Assembly: GCA_026984595.1 (NCBI GenBank)
Contig: JALSRW010000545.1
Span: forward strand, 1 to 7,950
Direction of reading: 5' to 3'
Length of the DNA: 7,950 nt
DNA from: Alphaproteobacteria bacterium
GTDB lineage: Bacteria; Pseudomonadota; Alphaproteobacteria; Geminicoccales; Geminicoccaceae
Shown here: in pieces, positions 1 to 5,334 of the stretch
Numbering within the stretch: position 1 is the stretch's first letter
Layout: each line of letters starts with the position of its first letter
The notes under the pieces: model-generated
What the model was told of the DNA's origin: nothing
The model's database searches: none
Seen by the model: the letters and a program-made list of their open reading frames with translations, nothing else
Program-made: the position numbers and the translations under genes

Positions 1-213
1 GGTGGTGAGGTTGACGCGAGCGGTCTCGACATCGGGCTCGCGGGCCAGCCGCCGCTCGATGCGGGCGACACAGCCACCGCAATGCACACCTTCCACCATC
101 AGATGCAGCAGCCGGGCGCCGTCTTCGGCATCCTCGCGCACGAACGGCAGAACGTCGGGCGGGGGCAGCTCTTCGCCCGGATCCGCACCGCGGCCGCCGT
201 CCGCTCGTGCCAT
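1..213 (-). CDS. ccoI: Cu(+)-translocating P-type ATPase CcoI/FixI, N-terminal fragment (5' end only)
   Basis: This is the first 71 residues of a gene that runs off the left edge of the window. After a polar, proline-rich leader of about 35 residues, residues 36-71 begin a heavy-metal-associated domain with the GVHCGGC metal-binding motif (Cys45 and Cys48), followed by a helix rich in Arg and Glu. In CcoI/FixI ATPases this domain binds Cu(I) before the pump exports it across the inner membrane for cbb3 oxidase assembly. The ATPase core (phosphorylation motif, membrane helices) lies outside the window, so the family call rests on this motif plus position directly after ccoG and ccoH. The ATG shares one base with the ccoH stop (TGATG), and no good Shine-Dalgarno sequence precedes it, so translational coupling to ccoH is likely. 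Another copper or heavy-metal ATPase is the main alternative. Confidence 0.85.
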   Translation of the reverse strand, partial: MARADGGRGADPGEELPPPDVLPFVREDAEDGARLLHLMVEGVHCGGCVARIERRLAREPDVETARVNLTT

Positions 214-707
214 CAGCGCAGGATCACCCGCCGCGTCGTGACGAAGCGGTCGTCGCCGCGGGTGATGTCGAGATGGATGTCCCACAGCCCGGTCAGCGGC
301 AGGGTGAAGGCGGCACGGTAGCGACCGTCGCCCGCGGCCGCGAGATCGACCGAGAAGTCGCTTCCCTCCGAGGTCGGGCGGATGAAACGGGCGGTCACCG
401 AGGCATCGGCGATGGGCCGGCCCCGACGGTCGCGCACATCGACCGTGAGCGCACCCTCGAAGCCTCGGGTCAGGCGCGCCTCGGCCGCGACCTGCCAGCC
501 CAGCGCCGCCTGCGCCTCGGCGGCCGCGATGTTGCGGTTGTAGGTACGACCTTCCTCGTAATAGTTGGTCGAGACCAGCCCGGTCCAGGTGGTCATGCCG
601 ATATAGACCATGGTCCCGTTGGCGATCAGCACGACCAGAAAGAAGGCTCCGAACGCCCAGGGAATCCAGTGCCCGCCCCGGCGTTCCTTGGCACGCGCCC
701 GGTTCAT
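213..707 (-). CDS. ccoH: FixH/CcoH family cbb3 oxidase assembly protein
   Basis: This 164-residue protein has a basic N-terminus, one membrane segment at about residues 14-37, and a periplasmic beta-rich domain in the remainder. Residues 49-57 read YYEEGRTYN, a motif I recognise as typical of FixH just after the membrane anchor. CcoH/FixH is a small inner-membrane protein that associates with cbb3-type cytochrome c oxidase during assembly. Its exact chemical role is not established. The ATG overlaps the ccoG stop by four bases (ATGA), with a GGGGA about 8 nt upstream, and its own stop overlaps the ccoI start. The order ccoG-ccoH-ccoI is the classical one. Length is normal for the family and nothing looks broken. 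Confidence 0.93.
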   Translation of the reverse strand: MNRARAKERRGGHWIPWAFGAFFLVVLIANGTMVYIGMTTWTGLVSTNYYEEGRTYNRNIAAAEAQAALGWQVAAEARLTRGFEGALTVDVRDRRGRPIADASVTARFIRPTSEGSDFSVDLAAAGDGRYRAAFTLPLTGLWDIHLDITRGDDRFVTTRRVILR

Positions 708-2164
708 GTTCGCGGTCCCCGGAACACGCTCTCCGCCCGCTGTGTCTCACCGCTCTCCTCGTCGGTGATGACGAAGACGACCTCCGTCGCGTCACCTTTC
801 ACCACGGCCCGCGGCGCGGTGACGAAGATGCGGTGCTCGCTCACCGCGTCGGGCGGCGCCTCGACGGTGATGCTGCGACCGCTCAGCTTGCGGGTGCCGA
901 TCATCGTCAGGGTCGCGTTCTCCAAGCCTTCGAGCGTCACTTCGAAGCGCCGCGGCCGCCGCTCCTTGTTGAGGATCTTGACGGTATAGCCGTTGCGAAG
1001 GCTGCCGTCGGAAAGGCTGACGAACAGCGGACTGCGGTCGTGCAGGACGCTGATTTCGGCATCCGAGCGCAGCAGCAGTGCCGCCAGCATGACGGCGGCG
1101 ACCAGTGCGAGGACCGAGGCGTAGAGAATGGTGCGGGGACGGATCAGCTTGAGTTTCGGCGGCAGCCCCTGCTCGCGCAGCTCGAGATTGCGCTCGCTGT
1201 CATAGGTGATGAGATTCCGCGGCCGGTGGATTTTCTCCATTACGTTGTTGCAGGCGTCGACGCAGAGGGCACAGCCGATGCATTCGAGCTGGAAACCGTC
1301 CCGGATGTCGATGCCCATGGGGCAGACCACGACGCACTGCTTGCAGTCGATGCAGTCGCCGCGCTCGCTCCAGTCCTGGCTCTTGCGGAACGGCATGCGC
1401 GGCTCGCCGCGCCAGCGCTCGTAGGTCACCGCCAGGGTGTCCTGGTCGATCAGTGCCCCCTGGATGCGGGGCCAGGGGCACATGTAGATGCAGACCTGCT
1501 CGCGGGCGATACCGGCGAGCAGATACGTCGTACCGGTGAACAGGCCGAAGAAGAAATACTGGGTGAGGCTGGCGCTGCCCGTGAGCAGGGCCATCGTCAC
1601 CGTCGGCGCATCGTTGAAATACATGATCCAGGCACCGCCGGTGGCGGCCGCGATCATCAGCCACAGCAGGTGCTTGATCCCTTTTCTGGCGATCTTACCG
1701 GCGGTCCAGGGGGCCTTGTCGAGACGGATGCGATCGCCGCGATCTCCCTCCACCATCCGCTCGACCCACAGGAAGAGATCGGTCCAGACGGTCTGCGGAC
1801 AGGTGAAGCCGCACCAGACGCGCCCGAACAGGGCGGTGGCCAGGAACAGGGTGAATGCGGCCAGCACCAGCAGCCCGGTGAGGAAATAGATTTCCTGCGG
1901 CCAGATCTCGATGCCGAAGAAATACAGCCTGCGGGTAACGAAATCCGCGAGGACCGCCTGGTCGGGAGCGCCGGGCCCCCGATCCCAGCGGATCCAGGGG
2001 ACGGCGTAGTAGATGCCGAGAAGGACGATCAGAACCACCCATTTGATGGTCCGGAACCGTCCGCGTACCGCTTTCGGATAGACCTTGACGCGCCCCTCGT
2101 AGAGGGGGGATTCCTTCTGCTCCTTGCGCGACAGAACATCTTCCGCGGCTACTGCCTCGCCCAT
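704..2164 (-). CDS. ccoG: CcoG/FixG polyferredoxin-like membrane protein, cbb3 oxidase assembly
   Basis: The 486-residue protein matches the usual CcoG/FixG length. Membrane segments lie near residues 40-57, 91-113, 165-181, 200-218 and 346-366. The first region ends in a WCGFTCP motif (Cys118, Cys122), and CIYMCPW (Cys225, Cys229) follows the fourth helix. A cytoplasmic loop carries two 4Fe-4S motifs: Cys271/274/277/281 and Cys295/298/301/305. Residues about 370-484 form the C-terminal Ig-like domain typical of FixG. The family is known as a Cu(II)-reducing protein that supplies Cu(I) for cbb3 oxidase, which fits the copper ATPase gene downstream. The reading frame is open further upstream to about 2341, but I chose the ATG at 2164. 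It has an AGGAG just upstream, and the extra 59 residues would be Arg/Pro-rich and unlike the family. It is the first gene of the unit and has no ccoNOPQ beside it. Confidence 0.96.
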   Translation of the reverse strand: MGEAVAAEDVLSRKEQKESPLYEGRVKVYPKAVRGRFRTIKWVVLIVLLGIYYAVPWIRWDRGPGAPDQAVLADFVTRRLYFFGIEIWPQEIYFLTGLLVLAAFTLFLATALFGRVWCGFTCPQTVWTDLFLWVERMVEGDRGDRIRLDKAPWTAGKIARKGIKHLLWLMIAAATGGAWIMYFNDAPTVTMALLTGSASLTQYFFFGLFTGTTYLLAGIAREQVCIYMCPWPRIQGALIDQDTLAVTYERWRGEPRMPFRKSQDWSERGDCIDCKQCVVVCPMGIDIRDGFQLECIGCALCVDACNNVMEKIHRPRNLITYDSERNLELREQGLPPKLKLIRPRTILYASVLALVAAVMLAALLLRSDAEISVLHDRSPLFVSLSDGSLRNGYTVKILNKERRPRRFEVTLEGLENATLTMIGTRKLSGRSITVEAPPDAVSEHRIFVTAPRAVVKGDATEVVFVITDEESGETQRAESVFRGPRT

Positions 2165-2168
2165 CTCG

Positions 2169-2173
2169 CTCCT
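2169..2173 (-). promoter_or_regulatory. Ribosome binding site deciding the ccoG start
   Basis: On the minus strand AGGAG lies four bases before the ATG at 2164. The spacing is a little short, but none of the upstream in-frame candidate starts gives a family-like N-terminus. Confidence 0.6.
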
Positions 2174-2230
2174 GCCTGCAAGACCTGCGGTTCCCGGGCG
2201 GCAACGACCGACCGGTGGGTGCTCGGAACC

Positions 2231-2258
2231 CATATACGAAACCGGACCAACGTGAAAA
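2231..2258 (-). promoter_or_regulatory. Candidate sigma70-type promoter for ccoGHI
   Basis: Read on the minus strand, TTTTCA (2253-2258) and TATATG (2231-2236) are separated by 16 bases. Each matches 4 of 6 consensus positions, and they sit in the only AT-rich patch of the 189-bp gap between the divergent ccoG and the 99-residue gene. Transcription would begin near 2224, giving a leader of about 60 nt. I saw no FNR/anaerobox palindrome (TTGAT-N4-ATCAA) in this gap, although FNR-type control is common for these genes in other bacteria. This is a by-eye match only. Confidence 0.33.
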
Positions 2259-2353
2259 ACTGTGGCGGATCCGCGCAGCGGCAAGGGGATCTTGAATGTA
2301 TGCCGCCAATCCCGACGTGAAGGGCGGACCAGGAGCCACATGGAGGGACGAGC

Positions 2354-2653
2354 ATGAGCGTGGAACGCGAAATCCTCGAGAAGAGCCGTGCCCGGCTGCA
2401 GGAGTTCAAGGAGCGGATCGAGAAGCTGGCCGATGGGCTCGACGACACCACGTTGAAGAACCTGCGGGCCGAGGCCGAGGTGGTGCGCGAGAAGCTGCAG
2501 AGCAGCATGCGCGCCGGAGTCGAGCTGGGCGAGGAGGCGCTGCGCAGCCTCGGTCAGGCGCTGGAGCGGCTGGGCGCGGCTATCAAGCGTGCGGCGGAAG
2601 GCAGCGAGCGCCCGGGCGAAGAACAGAAACGCGAGCCCTCCGGCAATAGCTGA
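2354..2653 (+). CDS. Small charged alpha-helical protein of unknown function
   Basis: This 99-residue protein starts at an ATG with a strong GGAGGG six bases upstream. It contains no Cys, Trp, Tyr or His, a single Phe (residue 18), and proline only in the tail. Residues 3-28 and 33-82 are dense in Glu, Arg, Lys, Leu and Ala with amphipathic spacing, which suggests two long helices or a coiled coil split at the DGLDD turn (residues 28-32). The last 17 residues are polar and probably disordered. There is no signal peptide or membrane segment, so a cytoplasmic location is expected. It is divergent from ccoG and is followed 71 bp later by the small secreted-protein gene on the same strand. I do not recognise a family. 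A phasin-like or apolipoprotein-like fold is conceivable from composition alone. The start codon context and codon pattern make a real gene likely. Confidence 0.75.
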   Translation: MSVEREILEKSRARLQEFKERIEKLADGLDDTTLKNLRAEAEVVREKLQSSMRAGVELGEEALRSLGQALERLGAAIKRAAEGSERPGEEQKREPSGNS

Positions 2654-2679
2654 GTACGCAGAGGCAGCGGCGGCTCTCC

Positions 2680-2710
2680 GCCCCCGGCGATCTCCGGGCT
2701 ATACGGGGGC
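2680..2710 (+). repeat. Inverted repeat just ahead of the small secreted-protein gene
   Basis: GCCCCCG (2680-2686) and CGGGGGC (2704-2710) can pair as a 7-bp GC stem. An inner CCGG/CCGG pairing (loop CGATCT) can form inside it. No run of T follows, so it is not a convincing intrinsic terminator for the preceding gene. It abuts the AGGGAG ribosome binding site (2711-2716) of the next gene and could hinder ribosome access. Function is inference only. Confidence 0.4.
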
Positions 2711-2724
2711 AGGGAGACCCGATC

Positions 2725-3027
2725 ATGTCCGCGAGCCGCGTCCTCCTTCTCACCATCCTGCTGACGGCCACCGGCACACCCGTTCCGCTGGCGGCCGGGC
2801 CTCCGATCTGCGACGCGTCGCGCGTCGGCACGGTGACGCCGATGGCCGGCAAGCGCTGCGAGTGCCGGTACGAGCGGGGCGGCAGTCTGACCGGCAGAAA
2901 GCCGGGCTATCGGTGGGACTGCGGGATTCTGCGTCCGGCCGACCGGTTCGCGCCGCTGGCTCCTCCCGAACCGCCGCCGGACTGGCTCGGCCCGCTCATC
3001 GTCGATCAACGTTCGGTTCGCCCCTGA
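2725..3027 (+). CDS. Small secreted four-cysteine protein of unknown function
   Basis: This 100-residue protein begins with a signal peptide: Arg5, a hydrophobic stretch at 6-22, and a likely cleavage after LAA at residue 24. The mature part is about 76 residues. Its four cysteines (Cys29, Cys45, Cys47, Cys66) sit in the first half, with the motifs KRCECRYE and RWDCGILR, and could form two disulfides in the periplasm or outside. The second half is proline-rich (PLAPPEPPP). I have an impression of similar hypothetical proteins in alphaproteobacteria but no named family or function. The ATG has AGGGAG eight bases upstream. The gene follows the helical-protein gene by 71 bp, and its last 32 bp overlap the 3' end of the oppositely oriented chaC. 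A lipoprotein is unlikely because no lipobox Cys adjoins the predicted cleavage site. Confidence 0.78.
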   Translation: MSASRVLLLTILLTATGTPVPLAAGPPICDASRVGTVTPMAGKRCECRYERGGSLTGRKPGYRWDCGILRPADRFAPLAPPEPPPDWLGPLIVDQRSVRP

Positions 3028-3745
3028 GTCGTTCCTGATAGGCACGGACCGCCTCGCAGAGGCGTTCGAGCTGGCGATCGGGGATACCCAGTTCGGCGAG
3101 ATGATGGGCGGTGTCGAACAGATAGTCGGATGCCCGCCCGAGCGGGCCTCGCGCGGTCGCCAGCATGGCGATGCGCTCCTCCTCGGAGAGGCGCGGGCAG
3201 TAGCGTTCGTGGCGCCGCTCGATGGTGAACGCGAGCACCGTCAGCGGCCCTTCCCCGCTGCGCGCCCGCAGCCAGCGCGGCCGGTAGGCGCCGGCCACCA
3301 TCTCCCGCCGCCATACCAGCAGGAGTTCCTCCTCGGCGCTCGCCGCCGGCAGCCGGTAGGCCACTCCGCGACAGCTTCCGCCATGGTCGAGACCGAGCAT
3401 CAGCCCGGGCCGCTCGCAGCAGCCGCGGCCCAGCACCGTGCGCAGACAGAAGCGACGATGATAGCCGCGCAGCAGGGCGATGCGCATTTCGGCGAAGTGG
3501 ATGGTCGGGTTCCAGATCAGCGAGCCGTAGGCAAAGAGCCACACATCGCCGCCGGGTTCGGGCCGGGCGGCCAGGGTTTCGGTCAGCGAACGGCGGATCC
3601 GCTCCTCGCTCCACAGCTCCATGCCCGCCGCCCGGGCCCGCAAATGATGCTGCAACGCCCCGGCCCGGAGGGTCTCGCGATCGAGCACCAGCCGCAGCCC
3701 GTCGCCCGCCTCTTCGCCCGTGGTCCTTTCCCGGCGCTCGCTCAT
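2996..3745 (-). CDS. chaC: ChaC-family gamma-glutamylcyclotransferase
   Basis: This 249-residue protein matches the ChaC family, cytoplasmic enzymes that cleave the gamma-glutamyl group of glutathione to 5-oxoproline and Cys-Gly. Residues 69-80 carry the family signature around FAYGSL (71-76, the substrate-binding loop) followed by IWNP. Then come GYHRRFCLR (94-102), CRGVAYRLP (125-133), WRREM (145-149) and, near the C-terminus, GPLGRASDYLF (200-210), all in the order seen in bacterial ChaC. The N-terminal 45 residues are charged and precede the usual domain. The frame is open upstream, but the ATG at 3745 avoids overlap with the upstream oxidoreductase gene, which ends 13 bp before. A weak GAGG overlaps that gene's stop, so coupling is probable. 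The position of the catalytic Glu is unclear (see findings). Substrate specificity for glutathione is inferred from family. Confidence 0.9.
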   Translation of the reverse strand: MSERRERTTGEEAGDGLRLVLDRETLRAGALQHHLRARAAGMELWSEERIRRSLTETLAARPEPGGDVWLFAYGSLIWNPTIHFAEMRIALLRGYHRRFCLRTVLGRGCCERPGLMLGLDHGGSCRGVAYRLPAASAEEELLLVWRREMVAGAYRPRWLRARSGEGPLTVLAFTIERRHERYCPRLSEEERIAMLATARGPLGRASDYLFDTAHHLAELGIPDRQLERLCEAVRAYQERLRGEPNVDRR

Positions 3746-3758
3746 CGGCGCCGCCGCC

Positions 3759-4781
3759 TCATGCGGTGGTGGCCTCGCCGATGCGGGCGCGGGCGGCCGG
3801 AAGCGCCTCCTCCGCGAGCAGCCGCAGCGAACGCCGGCCCAGCTCCACCGGCAGGTCACCGAAGGTGTAGAGGGCCATCACGTGATCGACCCCCATCCGG
3901 TGCAACGCCACCAGCTTGTCGGCCACCGTCTGCACCGAACCGAACAGCGACAGGCCGCTCTCGAGGATGTCCTCGTAGGTCTGGCTCTTGGCGTATTTGC
4001 GGGTCGCCACGTAAAGATCGAAGGCCGCTTCGGCCTCGGCGCGGGCGGCGGCATCGCTGTCCGCGACATGGGTGTGGAGAGCCACCAGGCTGCGCGGCCG
4101 GTGCCCGGCCTCGGCGGCGCCCTCCCGATAGGCGGCGATCAGGCGGCCGATGTCCTCGAAACGGTCGACGGTGGCATAGGGCACGGTCATCAGGTTCTCG
4201 CCGGCGCGGCCGATATGCCGGGCCGCTTCCTCGCGCAGCACGGCGATGTAGGTTTCGGGCTGGCGACCGCCATAGGGGAGAACGTTGATGGCCACATCGT
4301 CGAGGGCGTAGTACGTCCCGGCGTGGCGCACCCGTTCGCCGCGCCACAGCCGCCGCACCAGAGCGAGAGCCTCGTCGAAGCGTGCGCGCTTGGTCCGGCC
4401 GTCGATGTTGAAGCCTTCGAACTCGTGGCGCAGGTAGCCGGAGCCGGCACCGAACACCAGCCGCCCCCGGCAGAGCTGGTCGAGGATCGCATAATCCTCG
4501 GCAACGATGCGGGGATCGCGGAAGGGCAGTACGGCGATCGCCGGCGCCAGGCGGATGCGCTCCGTGCGTGCAGCGGCGGCGGCCAGCCAGACCGCCGGGT
4601 TGGGGACGACCCCGTATTCGTCGAAATGATGCTCGGCGACGAAGAAGATCTCGTAGCCCAGACGTTCGGCGAGGACGCAGTCCTCGAGCAGCTCGCGGTA
4701 GCGATCGGCGATGTTCCGCCCATGTCCGGGATACCGGTCGCCCGGATAGTGATCGACCACCGAAAAGCAGGAAAGTCGCAC
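3759..4781 (-). CDS. LLM-class (luciferase-like) flavin-dependent oxidoreductase
   Basis: This 340-residue protein has the bacterial luciferase-like TIM-barrel pattern. It includes LGYEIFFVAEHHF (residues 41-53), a conserved barrel strand with its EHHF end, then RIRLAPAIAVLPFRDP (75-90), GRLVFGAGSGY (106-116) for flavin phosphate contacts, and RFDEALALVRRLW (134-146). The C-terminal part has the usual TVADKLVALHRMGVDH helix (285-300). Members use FMN or F420 with oxygen or other acceptors. The substrate cannot be read from sequence, and FMN is the likelier cofactor in a proteobacterium. The start is GTG at 4781, preceded by GGAGG four bases upstream. No in-frame ATG comes early enough to replace it. 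It is first of a two-gene unit with chaC, behind an intrinsic terminator. It could be a monooxygenase acting on an alkane, sulfonate or other small organic substrate, but this is unproven. Confidence 0.92.
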   Translation of the reverse strand: MRLSCFSVVDHYPGDRYPGHGRNIADRYRELLEDCVLAERLGYEIFFVAEHHFDEYGVVPNPAVWLAAAAARTERIRLAPAIAVLPFRDPRIVAEDYAILDQLCRGRLVFGAGSGYLRHEFEGFNIDGRTKRARFDEALALVRRLWRGERVRHAGTYYALDDVAINVLPYGGRQPETYIAVLREEAARHIGRAGENLMTVPYATVDRFEDIGRLIAAYREGAAEAGHRPRSLVALHTHVADSDAAARAEAEAAFDLYVATRKYAKSQTYEDILESGLSLFGSVQTVADKLVALHRMGVDHVMALYTFGDLPVELGRRSLRLLAEEALPAARARIGEATTA

Positions 4782-4785
4782 GCCG

Positions 4786-4790
4786 CCTCC
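4786..4790 (-). promoter_or_regulatory. Ribosome binding site for the GTG start of the luciferase-like gene
   Basis: GGAGG within a GGGGGAGG run lies four bases before the GTG at 4781 on the minus strand. It supports a non-ATG start. Confidence 0.6.
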
Positions 4791-4847
4791 CCCTTGGAAT
4801 GATGCCGTTGCCGCCCCTTTCTAGTCGCAATCGGCAGCACACGGAAA

Positions 4848-4870
4848 GGGGACGGCACCCGGCCGTCCCC
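4848..4870 (-). terminator. Intrinsic terminator of the ubiA/small periplasmic protein unit
   Basis: A perfect 9-bp stem, GGGGACGGC (4848-4856) with GCCGTCCCC (4862-4870), closes a 5-nt loop. On the minus strand it is followed by TTTCC, a short T tract, and lies 27 nt past the stop of the small periplasmic protein gene. It separates that gene from the luciferase-like gene, which must therefore have its own promoter or rely on read-through. The T tract is short, so efficiency may be partial. Confidence 0.72.
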
Positions 4871-4897
4871 GCGATTCCGGTCTCGATACGGAGGCGG

Positions 4898-5239
4898 TCA
4901 GCCGCCGACCCTGTCCAGCAGCATCCCGGCCGCCCGGGCGTAGGCCGCGGCACTGTCGGCCTTGGCGAGGGCGCGGGCGTGATCGTACTTGCCCTGCGGC
5001 TTGGCATGATTGTGCTCGCCACCGGACAACAGCATCTTGGCGTCGTCGAGGAGCGCGTGGACGAGGGCGCGATCGGCCGCCGGCACCTTGTCGCCGGCGG
5101 CCTTCAGGGCCGCGCTCACGCGGTCGATTTCCTGCTGGGCGGTGGCGAAATGGCCGGGGCATTCGAAGGCCCGGGCGATGTTCGGCAGCCCGGCGGAAAA
5201 GGCGATGGCGCCGGCAGCGGCGAGGAGCGTCTTTCGCAT
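4898..5239 (-). CDS. Small periplasmic Cys/His-containing protein of unknown function
   Basis: This 113-residue protein has a clear signal peptide (Arg2-Lys3, hydrophobic 5-18, likely cleavage after IARA at 24), giving a mature chain of about 89 residues. The mature N-terminus is FECPGHF, with the only cysteine (Cys27) three residues before His30. Other notable residues are His61 in LVHALLDDAKMLL (59-71), GEHNH (74-78) and PQGKYDHARA (81-90). The rest looks helical. Cys27, His30, His61, His76, His78 and His87 could bind a metal or heme, but that is inference. I recall similar uncharacterised exported proteins in other proteobacteria, with no assigned function. The ATG at 5239 has AGGGAG seven bases upstream. 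The frame is open further upstream into ubiA, but the signal peptide and this site fix the start. It follows ubiA by 95 bp and is followed by an intrinsic terminator. Confidence 0.82.
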   Translation of the reverse strand: MRKTLLAAAGAIAFSAGLPNIARAFECPGHFATAQQEIDRVSAALKAAGDKVPAADRALVHALLDDAKMLLSGGEHNHAKPQGKYDHARALAKADSAAAYARAAGMLLDRVGG

Positions 5240-5269
5240 GGCGGGTCTCCCTGTCTGTAGGCTCCGTTC

Positions 5270-5297
5270 GGCGGCACGGGTCGGGTGCGTGGCCGCC
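5270..5297 (-). repeat. Imperfect inverted repeat between ubiA and the small periplasmic gene
   Basis: GGCGGCACG (5270-5278) and CGTGGCCGCC (5288-5297) can form a 9-bp stem with a one-base bulge and a 9-nt loop. No T tract follows on the minus strand, so it is a poor intrinsic terminator. It could attenuate, or protect the end of the ubiA transcript. No other signal is evident in this 95-bp gap besides the downstream ribosome binding site. Confidence 0.4.
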
Positions 5298-5334
5298 AGC
5301 ACGAAGCAGCGGAGTGCACCGGAGATCTGTCCAC

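Noticed and set aside
833..2320. Long plus-strand open frame (about 495 codons) opposite ccoG
   Set aside because: It is antisense to a gene with full CcoG motifs, its translation is rich in Gln, Gly, Ala and Asp without any family pattern, and such antisense frames are usual in GC-rich DNA.
2165..2341. N-terminal extension of ccoG by 59 residues
   Set aside because: The extension is Arg/Pro-rich, unlike the family, would cover the probable promoter, and the ATG at 2164 has AGGAG upstream.
2165..2353. FNR/FixK box upstream of ccoG
   Set aside because: No TTGAT-N4-ATCAA-like palindrome was found by eye. TTGA at 2292 has no matching half-site at the right spacing.
3101..4802. Plus-strand open frames opposite chaC and the luciferase-like gene
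   Set aside because: Both minus-strand genes have clear conserved motifs. The plus-strand translations are compositionally shadow-like and resemble nothing known.
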